Below, piece after piece: positions 45,828 to 58,141 of a stretch of 64,000 nucleotides of DNA. How positions within the stretch are numbered: position 1 is the first letter of the stretch; each line of letters starts with the position of its first letter. The stretch comes from Dipteronia dyeriana (Eukaryota; Streptophyta; Magnoliopsida; Sapindales; Sapindaceae). The translations under genes were made by a program, and so were the position numbers. The stretch covers positions 21,586,501 through 21,650,500 of the forward strand of contig CM065295.1 in assembly GCA_032871835.1 (NCBI GenBank). The letters are read 5' to 3'. The notes beneath the pieces were generated by a model. The model made no database searches. It was not told the DNA's origin and saw only the letters and a program-made list of their open reading frames with translations.

Positions 45828-48800
45828 TCAAGTCACGGATTCTGTTTGTGCTTGGACTAACTGTGCATACATCCCACCCTTGTGAAGGAGTTCAGTGTGG
45901 TCACCCATCTTTACATGCACAAATCATCAAAACAAAAACAAAAATTAAATAACTAGAATGCACTAAAGTGAGCAATAACAATATAAAAAGTCTTTCAAAA
46001 GGCAAGACATAGCCCATACCTCAACTATTTGACCATCATCAATTACAACAATTCTATCAACGGCTTTTACGGTAGAAAGCCTACGAAAAAGTTATTCTTC
46101 TTGATTCCACAAATCATTTAAGAAAAAATGGAACTAAAACAGGTGAAGCAAGGACATACCTATATGACAATGACGGTTCTTTTTGTGATATTGTCATTTC
46201 TCAATGCATGAAGGATCCCCTACAGATAAGGTAGATGCCATATAAGCAACAATAGGCTAGGTGAATTTATAACATATCTATTTATATTTTATTTTTTTAA
46301 CTTTCGGTAAGAAAGAATTGGATTACTTACCTTGACATAGTGTTCACTTTCTGAATCCAGAGCACTGGTAGCTTCATCGAGAATTAGAACAGCAGGATCT
46401 CTAAGCATGGCTCTAGCAATAGCAATTCGCTGCTTCTGCCCTCCACTTAGCAAATCATCATCGACAAGGGTTTCATAACCATGAGGAAGAGAAGAAATGA
46501 ATTCATGAGCATGAGCCTGCTTGGCAGCCCATTCAACATCTTCATCTGTAATGTCTTTTGGGCAACCATAACTAATGTTTGACTTGATATCCATATGAAA
46601 GAGGTAGGGTTCCTGCCTCAAATGAAGTTTTACTGTTTTAGAATAAATTTTGTGCTCCCATGTCAAGTTATGCATCATAGGTTAATTAATATGTAGTCAA
46701 ACCTGTCCAACAAATCCAATATTTTCTCTCAGCCAGCTGATGTCCAACTCTGTAAGTGGGAAACCATCGATATAGATCTGCAAAATCAGAGTAACTTGTG
46801 GAACAATAGATGAATGAAAATTTTCTGAATAATAAGGAAATTTAATTAAGCACATAACTGGTCAATGCACACAAAAATGAAGCCAGCCAAAAATGAAATA
46901 CTCTAACCATAAACGGAAGTAATTTAATGTGTTAACTATTTTGATGTTACAAGATGATTCAATCATTTCAATCCGATTAGCGTTAGAGTATGATGCAAAG
47001 GTAAATATAACGTTTGCATACCTGACCATTAGTTGGCTCATAAAGACGTAGTAAAAGATTGACTAATGTGCTTTTTCCACTGCCACTTAGACCAACCTAG
47101 TCGAAATAAGGATATGCAGTCAATCCCAAAGTCATTGACTCATTGCACCATCAGCTAAATGAATGATAATATGCAAAGACGTTTCTTACAATTGCAATTA
47201 CTTCATTTGCTTTAACATTAAGGCACAGATGATCTAGAATGGGTACCTGTTTGAATATCGCAGGGATGTTAAGACCAATGAAAAGAAGAAAAGAAGGAAA
47301 TAGGGAAACTAAAAGAATTAAACAAATTAGAAGAAAATTTATAATCATTTGGTCAGCAGTGTAAGGTCACTCATAAAATGAGTCAGACATGCTACCCAAG
47401 GCATTTTCAAAACTGTATCTAGTGATATGTGTATGATATATGAGTAACTCATATTCATTACAAATTAAAAAGTATATTCATTTTTGCTCACAACATTTCC
47501 ATAATTGTAAGGAAAAAGGAAACGTATTGTAAAATAAATTGTTGGTATATCTCTCTATCATCCTTATAATCATCTCAGAATTAGAAACATTTAAAACGAT
47601 AGGTATCTAAATGAAGCTACTATACCAATAATAAATCTACTGAATCCACTTAACAAACAAAAGGCATCTCATACATGCTTTGTTCATTGGGTATAATTCC
47701 ATGCCACATATATGTAAAAATGAAGGGGAGAAAATGAAATAATTTAACCTCAAATTATATTAGTTTAGTATTCAAGGACATAAGACATACTGTCACCCTC
47801 GAAGGATAGTGAAAAGAAACATTTACAAACTGTATATTCCCCATCAGCCTGGGCAATTTCACACCTGCATAAAGTAGGGTGCACCATGAACATTAAACAT
47901 TATTAAAACAGTAATAATTCAAAGAAAATTTCGAAAAAAAAGTGGCCAGTCAAAATATATGATTCAGAGAAACTGGAACTTTGGAGCAAAAATCACATAT
48001 TATACTCGTTCTTTCTTCAACAATTTCTTACCTCTACTGAACGTCTAGTTACTCTAGCAGGATCTGAACCCCACTATTTTGGGGTCCTTGCATCCCGAGG
48101 CAGAATGTCACATATGTTAGAATAAAACTAAACTACACCAAAAATTAAAGATGGAGCTGTAAGTTGATAGGACTAAATACATCGAAACCAAAAACATAAA
48201 TAATTAAATAGCAGTGCTGAATATATCCCTATGTAAATACAATGGAGATCTATTTATCTATAAATTCTACTATATATGATGAGGAACTAAATCCAAACCT
48301 ACTTGCAATTCAACAGATTGCAATTTACAATAACAAAGTAATAATTTCCTATCTCATGATTTCTGACAGAATCTTCATTTTGCAAAATGATAAAGGAATA
48401 ATTGCACATATTGGACTGAGTGTTTAGTTCCCACAGGAAATTGTGTAATGAAGCTGGTCAAAACAAAGCATGATAGATGCTCAATAATTCAAAACATATT
48501 TATTCCAATCTTCACAGACCTCCCTACAAGAAATACATATTACTTGCCTTTTGATAGAAATTGGTTGCTGGGCAAGAGATCCATTAACTGGACGACTCTT
48601 TCACTAGCGCCAATGGATTGCAGTAGTGACGATAAATTGTCTACCAACCTCCAAGTAGCATAGATCAACCACTCACAGTATAACACATATTTTGTAAGCT
48701 GCTCAACTGATACATAACCAGTCATAATTGACATTCCTCCTAACAGAACTGCAATAACCTACAATTTTGACGGTCAAAGTTAACTTATGATTTCTTTCAA

Positions 48801-50415
48801 AAAAATAAGTTAACTTAAGATTGAAAATTAACTGCAAAATATCCTAAATCATTTAATCATCATTCATCACCAATGTGATTTATTGAAAATAAAAATATTT
48901 TTAAAAAAAATCTGATCAAAAGTAAGCAATTATCAACATGTTCAAGGAAGCACTCCTGAAATGTATGTATTTGTTATTTTAAAATAAATAAATCAATTAA
49001 ATTATAACATGCTCCAAGTGTGCATCAAATACAAAAGTATTTGAACATTTACAAACCCATTTTAATGTGCCGCAGCAGGAGACCTATAGGTATGGGATGA
49101 ACAACATGTAGAACCTAACATGATGCATCCTCCTAAATGAGTTCTCCTTTACCCCCTTTTGACATTCACCTTAGGTAACTGTTATTGAAACTTTATTTCA
49201 TGTAAGAATAAAAGGATAAATAGCTTTCTGTCTAGGCCAGACAAATGAAAAGGACAAGATATTCAAACTATTATTTATTCAGGAATATGATGATTTCAAG
49301 AGGGTTACATTAGCTCCAACTTACTGAGAAAAGAGAAATTCATCTTCAAACGTTTGGAAAAATGAGTGGCCTTTAAAATATCAAAAGAAAAAGAAAACGA
49401 TAAAAAATGAAACCAGAACTCTCCCACCAGCATCAAGCTTGAAGAAGAAAAATATTATTATGTCAAATAAAACAAATTCTATAAATCTTCAGCATAAAAA
49501 ACCTTCTTTTACGTTTGAGAAAAGAATCGCCTTTTGGATAATAATCTCTATACAACATATTTTCCTTTCTTATTTTTCATTTTCCTCCCTTTTTTCTTTG
49601 AAAACATTAAGGAAAAAAAAAAGGGATAGAGCAAAAGGTGTTAAGTACATTGACGAGTTGCTCTAACTGTACACCCCATTCATTTAATCCTATGCATTTA
49701 TTTAACAATCGTATCAACTTAAAAAAAGAAGTTCAGAAGCAATGGAAATGTGAATCCGCCTGTCCAACGAATTTCTTGAGTGAAAACTAGCATATTCGAA
49801 TCTACAGTTTACAGACTGTTATCCAAACCTGTGTTGAACGATAAAGAGTGGTAAAACTCATATTCCACAATTCATAAGCCACACTTTCACGGATGCTTAC
49901 AAAAGCTAACTTTTCCAGCCATTCTTTGTACCTATCACCATGTATCACAGATCATTTAGATTTTAATATGACTACACAAAACAATAAAAGCTTAAGTTCT
50001 TTGGGGGTAAATCTGTGTCTTTCTAGCAAGAGTGTCTACATGTGATAAGAAAGGATGATAGAGATAAGACTATTGCCTTCCAATTTCTTTTTGTTCTGTT
50101 CCATAAGCCCGTACAGTTCTAATCTGATAAAGTGATTCTTGCGCAACCTACATTTAGATAAAACTATTATGCTATTCAAGTGACAGAATTCTCAACAGCA
50201 GTTAACTCAGTTTCCAAATTTTACATCGTTGGCATGAGCATTGAACTCTTGAGTTAATCTTGCAGCTTTCTTTTGGTACCTAGCAACCACAGCTAGCATC
50301 AGTAATAGTTTCAAATAATCAAAAGCCTAGTGAAGAGGCACCTTTGAGTAAAAGACAAAAGTTCCCAAAGCAGTTGAAACTAATAATTACACAAGCATGT
50401 GTACCTTTTTTCTTT

Positions 50416-50457
<42 letters not shown>

Positions 50458-52887
50458 GCATATACGATGGTGTTCACATGGGCACGCACTTATGTAAATA
50501 CATTAGTGTATTGAGTGTGAGTCGTTGGATTCAATTACTTTGACTTAGTCTAAGTCAAAGTAGTTGAATCCAACAACTCACATTCAATGCACTCATATAA
50601 GTCAAAGAAGTTGAATCCAACAACTCACATTCAATGTACTCATATAAATCCATGAGTGCGCACTCATGTGATATATAAGAAAGTATGTATTAAATTTTTT
50701 GTTATGTTAGAATAAACTCAGATGCGATGACTTGTTACCTGTACCAATATGATCGGTGGATGATAGCAAGGGCACTCAAGTCTTAGTTACAAGTTACAAC
50801 TTAAAACTTATATATGATAGCTATTAGCTAATAATCCAAAATAGACATTTATATATGATTCAGGACATAATCTGAAGAAAAATATACATTGTCATATATT
50901 ACATAAGAAAATTTTGATCTATGAAGACTAATCTAATAGGTCTATGAAAGTCAGAGAAGAACAGATACTCACTGGCCATAAACCAAAAAGATTGTAGACA
51001 AAATAAAACATATGACCAATGCTGATAATGTGAGAGGCCAAGATAAAGTCAGCAAGTTAACCAATGCACCTGTTCCCTGCAACAATGAAAAAAATAAAGG
51101 AAAACATTAAACGCCAATGAAACAGAGGAAAGACTGTTTAAGGGGAAAAACAGAAAAGAACAAACCTGGAGAGAATTGCGTAATATCAAATGAATATTGT
51201 TTCCAATGACATAAGAGAGCTGCTGACAATCTGCTCCAAGCCTACTTGTCAAAACACCAACTGCTTCTGCGTCGAAAAAGGATATATCCTACATCAAAGG
51301 TGATGTACCAGTACCAAAGAGTATTCTATTGATTACGAAAACCATAAAAAAAAAAAAAACAATAAAAGAAAAGAAACAGAACCCTGGGCATCATGCTTCA
51401 GAAATCAGAAATAAACAGAACCTCAAAAGCAACTCACCTGAAAAACAAGAGCATAATACAGTCTCCCTCTAAGACGCTTAACCTGAAGAACACAGTTAAA
51501 GGCACAAATATATATCACATTGACTTTCTCCAGAAACAACAATGATGGTATGATGGTCAGGATAACAAACATTATTTTTTTAATTTTAAAAGTTACGAAC
51601 GCCATGAAGAACAAGAGAGAAGCAAAAATTATCAACAATTGCACAAATGATTGATCAAGATTTCAGCAAGTACAAGTACTAAAATTGTATGTTTCAGAAA
51701 AACAATCTCTAATTAAACCTAATAAATATTATTGCCAATGAGGTCAGATCCACAATACAATTTGATTAAGCTGTCTCTCATCTACTAACCAGATTATATA
51801 AACGAAAAGGACTATCATGTTTACAAGTATGGTGAGAGGAAAATAAAAATGTCTCATAGCCTCCCAAATATTAAAACAATAAAACCTATCAGGAAAGATA
51901 TATATTTAAAGAGTAAGACAACTATAATAGCAAACTTACAATATATATATATATATATATAAATACTCACCACGATTATATTTGCAATACTAAAACAGCC
52001 ACTTCGCAAGCCACTGTAGCGTAAACAAAATCAAACTAAATAAATTTGGCACCTCAGTCAAACAACTATAATCACAAATGTACAACCCATATAAAACCAT
52101 ACTTTGAAACCAAAAAAATTACATGTGTATATCACATAGTTGCAAAATATTCAGAAATGTACAACATTTTGTATTTGTTAGGATAAAGCTAAGCTATGAA
52201 TATACAAAAATATTAACCTGCATATCCCGGAGGTGACACACAAAGTAAACAAAAATCTCAAGCTCCAAGAAAACACCATGGTTTCACCTCTCTGAGCAGA
52301 AAATATAGATGCGGCCAATATACTAGGCATAGAAATCTCTGCAATATAACAGACTTTAATGCACATTTCAGCATTGTTTCAATTATATAATTACAGAGCA
52401 GTCGATTCTCTATATTAACCAAGAGAAATTTGTTCTAAGTTTAACTACGGGTCAAATTCAAAAGTGCTACAAAAAATTTTAAACAGTTGAAAATTAAGAA
52501 ATAAAAAGCAATCAAACCGCGGCAATTGTTAAGGAAGCAACTGCGAGATAGATAAGCCATTTATCGTCTCCGATCAACGTCCACAATCTACTAAGAGCCA
52601 TCCACACAGTAATCGGCTTCACCGTTAAATCTTCAACTCCATGAGCGTCGCCACTCAAATTCCACCAACCACCGCCATGTAAAACCGGCCGGAGATGAAT
52701 TTTGAAAGAATCGAAAAGGTTAAAGCTGTTGTCTTTGTTCGGGAATGCGGAATTTGAAACTGCAAAGAGTCGCTTGTGTTCGGGTTTGTGCGATGAGAGA
52801 GGAGATTGGTGTTTGATTTGGAAATTTGGAGTTCGGGAAGTGAAAACGGTGAGACAGAGAGTGGAGGTTCGAATGGGAGGTGGCCAT
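45828..52887 (-). pseudogene. ABCB26: ABCB26/TAP1-like half-size ABC transporter locus, apparently disabled
   Basis: Homologue of plastid ABC transporter B family member 26. Exons: 52887-52518, ~52336-52218, 52013-51971, 51482-51438, 51288-51166, 51076-50973, 50279-50225, 50147-50077, 49931-49829, 48758-48548, 47864-47791, 47246-47190, 47096-47022, 46777-46703, 46612-46331, 46219-46160, 46080-46020, 45908-45828. Transmembrane region: exons 1-10 (TSRLGADCQQLSYVIGN, LTKYVLYCEWLIYATW). ATPase domain: Walker [11 protein letters not shown]-loop VGQEP, signature LLSGGQKQR, Walker [13 protein letters not shown]. Lesions: exon 16 ends ...VIVI then TAG, where relatives have VIVIAHRLST; phase arithmetic fits a 5-bp deletion that removes the H-loop Ala-His. 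In exon 1 the ATG frame (MATSHSNLHSLSH) stops, while the homologous mature sequence (FAVSNSAFPN, HGGGWWNLSGD) is in the +1 frame. Introns 8 and 10 have GC donors. The exon 1-2 junction is uncertain. Confidence 0.85.
50468..50680. mobile_element. Foldback MITE in ABCB26-like intron 6
   Basis: TTGGATTCAATTACTTTGAC and, inverted, GTCAAAGTAGTTGAATCCAA form a long hairpin. The second arm is itself tandemly repeated (AGTTGAATCCAACAACTCAC twice). Outer ends CATGGGCACGCACTTATG and CATGAGTGCGCACTCATG are also inverted. Confidence 0.7.
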
Positions 52888-52971
52888 CTGCTGAAAATTA
52901 GAGGAATGAGAAGGGTCTTTTTGGTAATTTCTTATAATCATGGAGCGACTTCTTCTGCTGTTTGGAAACAA

Positions 52972-53692
52972 GTGACAGCAGAAACGATGTCAATTTCTTA
53001 TCACCAAACTGATGAATAAATATAATTATTTAAAATTATATATAATTATAATAAAATAATTATTACATTCTTCTTTTTTATTTTACGATTAAATAACTTC
53101 TAATATAATCAGTTTTTCTATAAGAGTTTATAGTTTTAGAGTAAAAGAAAAGTAGTTCCTGATTGAATTAATAAAATGGTTGTCCGATTGACCTTCTAAA
53201 ATGAAAGTGTCAACACAATCAGAGAGTCGTATTGACAACATCTAAAAAAAGGTTGACACCTTAGTTTGAAGTTGTACTAGAGAAGTTATATTGAAGATGA
53301 ATTTTTTAATAAAGTGATTGTTCATCCTATATGTCATCTAATTTTTTCACAATCCACATTAACATCGGAGATGTTCTAACTTTTTTTTTTGTCATATTAT
53401 TTCCATTTTAAGGTTGGATAATTGTATTAGAGAGAGTTTTTCTAACTTTTTAACTATTTATCTTATGTGGCAATCAATTTTCTCTAAATGCATATTTACA
53501 TTGGAGATGCTCCTATAAACCCAACTCCATATTCTTTAATTTTTTTTACCACATCATCTCCATATTGAAATTAGATAATTGCATTGGAAAGAGTTTTTCT
53601 AACTTTTTAATTATCTATCCTATGTGGCACTCAATTTTCTTCAAATGCATATTTGCATTAGAGACGCTTTAAGAGCTTTTCCCCCTTATCCA
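52972..53692. other. Intergenic, with old duplicated repeat
   Basis: AT-rich. 53395-53520 and 53558-53670 are diverged direct copies (GAGTTTTTCTAACTTTTTAA, TATGTGGCA, CAATTTTCT, AAATGCATATTT). The phrase CATTGGAGATGCTC marks MITE-like termini. No gene seen. Confidence 0.5.
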
Positions 53693-55125
53693 GCTAAAGG
53701 TGTCATAACGTGTCGTCGTGTCGGCACGGACCATACCGTGTTGATATGGCATGACCGAAAATGGGTTGTGCACCGTGCCGGCATGTTAACCCAATAGCTA
53801 TGCATGATATGGATTGTTGTCACCTAGGCACCGTGCTGGAGGGCAAACCCACCTTTTTTTTAAATAAATAAATTTTAAAAAAATTAAGAAACTTATATAC
53901 AAATTAATTTTTTAACTTAAAAATTTATTTATTCAATTTAAAAAATTATTTTATTATTTTAACTTGTGTATTAGATTAACTTATATTAATCTAATAAATT
54001 AATACGTAAGAAATAGATCAATTTATTTATAAAAAAATCAAAAAATAAATAAAGATGTAAGAAATAGATGAATTATTTAATGTGTAAGTCAGATAAAAAA
54101 AAACAAAGAAATGATTTTATATACGTATTTAGATTTTAGCATTCGTGATTGTCTCGTTGAAAACTTTACCAAGAAAATTTCAATGGGATAAAAACTTGGT
54201 AAGAGAAAAATAATGCAACCGAATTACAATTTATAAGTACATATATAATTAAAATGTAAAAATAGTGCAATCGATAACTATCAATTTTCAATCCTTCTCT
54301 TGGTTACTGTCGGAACCCTCATTGACATATAAGATTGTGAAATTTTGAATTACTTTTTTGTCCTCTGTTTGTTGCATCCTTATTCGAGTATGCTCCCAAT
54401 CCTGAAGACATATTAATACCTCCACCTTCTCAGGGGTCAAAAAAGTTCTTCTAGGTTTGATAATACGTCCACTTGTGCTGAATGTCTGTTCTGAAAAATC
54501 AGTGACACATGGATAACGAGTACATCACGTGCTAGTTGTGATAGTACTGGATATATGTTGTTAGGGTTCTTCTACCTTAGCAGATCAAAATCCTAAACGT
54601 TCTTCCTACCACCACTTGATGTTAATACCTTTGTAGATATTAGAAAGGAAATAGAGTATAGATATTAATACCTTTGTAGAGATTAGAGAATTTTGATCGT
54701 TGAGACTTTGGGAGTTGAGGGAGAGTAGAGAATTAGAGAATATCGATTAGAGAATTAGAGATTATAAAGCCTTGAGAGAGAGAGAGAGAGAGTGGATATT
54801 TGAGAGATCGAGAATTTGAGCGAATGAGAATTGAGAGAATAAAGATATAAGAGTGTAAAAAATGAGAAATGAAATAGGTATTTATAGAAAAACTAAAATT
54901 AGGATTAAATGGTAAATATGTGCTGATTTTTTTTAAAAAAAAATTCTAGCAACTATATAGCCGACCGTTGGACTTGGCATGCATGCCGGCGTGCCGGACA
55001 CGTTGGCCCCAACACGGTACACATGGTTTGTTGTGCCTAGCACGACATGCCCATGAGACGTGCCAAATGGGTTGGGCCTCTTACACTCGATCCAAATTTA
55101 CACCACTACCCCAAACTTAATTAAG
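53693..55125. mobile_element. hAT element relic
   Basis: Bordered by AAAGGTGTCATAACGTGTCG and, inverted, TAGTGGTGTAAATTTGGATCG. The subterminal regions are GC-richer and full of TGCCGGCA/GTGCCGAC-like phrases in both orientations. It retains the C-terminal coding part of a hAT transposase (54288-54600, minus). A GA-rich stretch lies at 54770-54840. Exact ends and target duplication were not established. Confidence 0.6.
54288..54600 (-). pseudogene. hAT transposase C-terminal dimerisation domain fragment
   Basis: On the minus strand, FDLLR then a stop (expected Trp) then NIYPVLSQLARDVLVIH. After a frame change come SEQTFSTSGRIIKPRRTFL and TPEKVEVLICLQDWEHTRI, ending at a stop at 54288-54290. 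This is the conserved hAT C-terminal domain, which mediates transposase dimerisation. The catalytic and zinc-finger parts are gone. Confidence 0.82.
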
Positions 55126-55459
55126 GGAGGAGTTGTGTTTTTTTAACACCCTTAAATGAGTTCCTGTGGAAATGTCTCTCTTAAATTAAAAAGTGGCTTT
55201 TGCCCTTTTAAGTTGTCTCAACATATTTAAGTTTATTTTATTTTATTTTTGAAAAGTAGAATATGTTTAAGTTTTAAATCTCAACCGTTTTTTTATTGTC
55301 TATAAGATAAAATAAAAAATAATTATAGGAGCCGGTTAATGGAGTATTCTTGGAACAAATACCCCTTTAATGACCCCTTAAAACAACATCCATCCTCAAA
55401 TAAATAGGTCTTTAAGGGAGACCCTTGGAGATACTCTAACGACCTCTCCCTCTTAAGTT

Positions 55460-56520
55460 TTGACTCGACTAATGGGATGATGTCATATGTTCTTTTTTTA
55501 AGCCAAGGATGACATCATCCTCGGCATGGGATGACATCATCTTTTTAACAGAGGTGCTAACGCCTTTTGTTCCTTTTTAAGTCAAGGATGGTGCTATCCT
55601 CGACATTTTTTGGTGGTCGAGAATGCCAACATCCTCTAGTTTTTTTAAGCCGAAGATGATGTCATCCTTAGCTATGATGTTCTCATCCTCGACATTTTTT
55701 GTGGCCGGTAATGCCATCGTCCTCTAGTTTTTATAGCCTCGACTATGTCAAAGTCATCATTAACATTGTTTGGTGGCAAAAAATACTAAAGTCCTTTATT
55801 TTTTAAGCTGAGGATGAATCCGCAGCTGTGATTTGGGGTGAGCAAAAATTCATTGAACCGAACCGAACCGAACCACTCTAATCGGTTTTTATTCGGTTTT
55901 AAGAGGTTGTCTAATTCAATTCGGTTCTTTTAAAAAAATTGGATTTATTGGTTCAGTTTCCGGTTTATTGTCAAGAACAGAAAATCGAATTGGAAACCGA
56001 AGTATAAAAAAACCCTAAATTTTTAGTTTAAGCATTCCGAGTTTTAGACAGTAGCCCCTTTAATTACTTTAACTCATTTTTATCATCTCATTTGACATTG
56101 TGTATATAAAAGTAAATGGAATGCTATGTCTTTTTCTTATGATTTCACTTTCAAATAATTATATTTGGAACCATTATATGTCCAATCTATTATCAACGAT
56201 GATGATTTTTTTAAAATGTTATGATTTTATGTTTTCAGTAAATAATATTTAGAGATGAGACTTTGTTCATGAGCGAATGAGTGAATAATGTTAGAACTAA
56301 AACTGGAAAAAGCGAACCAAACCGAACGGGTCCGGTTCAATCAGTTTTTAATTAGTTGACAAAGTTTATCGGATCAGAACACTTTCTTAAAAACCTAATA
56401 TTATCGGATCAGATCACCTTTTTATTGGTTCATGCAGAAAGTGAAATAATCCAATAAACGTCCAACTCTAATTGTGATGATGTCATCCTCAATAGAGGAT
56501 GACATCATTTATATATTTTC
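55460..56520. repeat. Repeat of GATGACATCATCCTC phrases, split by a hAT-like insertion
   Basis: 55470-55835 contains recurring ATGACATCATC and ATCCTCGACATTTTTTG phrases, separated by CTCTAGTTTTTTTAAGCC. The pattern resumes at 56466 (GATGATGTCATCCTCAATAG). The interruption (about 55838-56465) is a separate element. Confidence 0.6.
55838..56465. mobile_element. hAT-like non-autonomous element rich in AACCGAACCG
   Basis: Left end TTGGGGTGAGC with AACCGAACCGAACCGAACC and right end reading, inverted, TTAGAGTTGGAC. It resembles the elements at 31744 and 35000. The flanks share TGTGAT, a degraded target duplication. No coding capacity. Confidence 0.55.
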
Positions 56521-56627
56521 CTTTTTTTCTGATGAGGATACCCACTGCGGTTTCCAATGCATTCCCATGAGCTTACATATTCACATCCTTTCATGCATTA
56601 AATTCTTTTCATACATTTTACTTTAGA

Positions 56628-57215
56628 CCATCTTCAATGCATATGCCAATGCCAATGCCAATGCTAAATTTTACACAAAAAATAGTAAAATATTATATTT
56701 TATACATCATTTTAGCATTGTACTCCAGTGTATAATTCTATTTGAAATGTTAATTTTATTTTTTTATTATTTAAAATTATAGAAATCAAAAAATATAATT
56801 AATGTATTTAATTTATATAATATTTTTTATTTAAAATTATAAAAATCAGCAATTAATGCATTCAATATAGTTATACAATGGTATTTTTGTAATTAAAAAA
56901 ACAACATTTATTGTTGTACCAAATTTAGTATATGCTTTTTTTACTTTATAACAAATTATAGCATTAGCTCACTCAAATAACATTGCATTGGAGATGCTCT
57001 TATACAGGTCTTTTCATCCATTTTATTTTATACTTTTCATATATTTTGTTTGCAGTGAGTAGTCCTTTCGATTTCACTTTTTAGTATGCTTTTTCACTTT
57101 ATACCAAATATAGCATTAGCTCATTCAAATAGCATTGCATTGGAGATGCTCTTATACAAGTCTTTTCATCCATTTTATTTTATACTTTTCAACTGTAAGG
57201 TATTTTCATATATTT
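56628..57215. mobile_element. MITE and partial duplicate with AGAGCATCTCCAATGCA ends
   Basis: Left end ACCATCTTCAATGCATATGC and right end GCATTGGAGATGCTCTTATA (to 57003) are inverted. The right ~150 bp, from TAGCATTAGCTCA to TTTTCATATATTTTG, is duplicated at 57105-57225. This end sequence is typical of abundant plant MITEs. Confidence 0.6.
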
Positions 57216-57486
57216 TGTTTTACAGTAAGTAGTCCTTTCGACTTCAATTTTTGATTGATTCTCGTGGGAGAGTTTCTTCTATAACAATACCATTATATAA
57301 AGAGTCATTTCATAGAAATTCTATACTACAAGTCTTTTTTCTTGGTCGACTTATGCCTAGGAAATTGACAATTTACTTTGTAGTTACATATATATTTTTC
57401 CCTTAGCCATGTTTATACTTTCGTTTTATTATATATATATTTACATATATATTTTCCCTTAGCCATGTTTATACTTTCATTTTATT

Positions 57487-57487
57487 A

Positions 57488-57550
<63 letters not shown>
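57487..57550. repeat. (CT)n(TA)n compound microsatellite
   Basis: Ten CT units followed by about 22 TA units. An imperfect 60-bp direct repeat (ATATATATTTTCCCTTAGCC and following) precedes it at 57385-57485. Confidence 0.93.
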
Positions 57551-57554
<4 letters not shown>

Positions 57555-57839
57555 GAGCCTGATTTTGAAACCGATGGCTCTCATTATGATAAGGAGGAGG
57601 ATGTCGGAGAAAATGAATCCTCATGATTGTGATGAGACTATCTTCTTCCGATAATTATAGACATCGTCATCGCTCTTCTCATCGTGATTATATTTATGAA
57701 ATAGAAATTATCTGATGACATGTTTGTATAATGCTCTTCAAGGATTTGTAGTTGTTTTGCTTTGAATTTTTAGAAATCCCAGATAATTAGAAGATAGAGA
57801 GAGAGAGAGGTTGAGAAAGAATAAAATTGTATAGAGAGT

Positions 57840-58141
57840 AAGGCCCAGTTTGGTATTGTTGTGCTATGGGGGAAATTGCTTTTGGATCTGCTATGGGGGG
57901 AATTGCTTTTGGAATTACTATGGAAAGAATTAGCTGAGTGTTTGGTAAACTGATTTTCAAAAGTGCTGTGAAAACCAAAAACAATTTCAATGTGTTTAGT
58001 AAACTAGAAGTAAAAATTGTTGTGACTATGTAAAATTATTAAAAAGATACCATTGTAATGAAACTTGTCATTGTCCACTATAATTCTTTGATGAACTTCA
58101 ACATATTTTTTTATAGGGATTTAATAACTGAAAATGAAGGT
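57840..58141. mobile_element. Truncated AGTTTGGTA-type MITE
   Basis: GGCCCAGTTTGGTATTGTTG at 57842 resembles hAT-type non-autonomous termini. Internal GGGGGAAATTGCTTTTGGA is duplicated. The matching right end is absent in the window, and the Tat LTR begins at 58142, so it may be interrupted by it. Confidence 0.4.

Noticed and set aside
47980..48125. Possible SINE around a GGGGTTCAGATCCTGC box B-like match
   Set aside because: No convincing box A, A-tail or target duplication was found.
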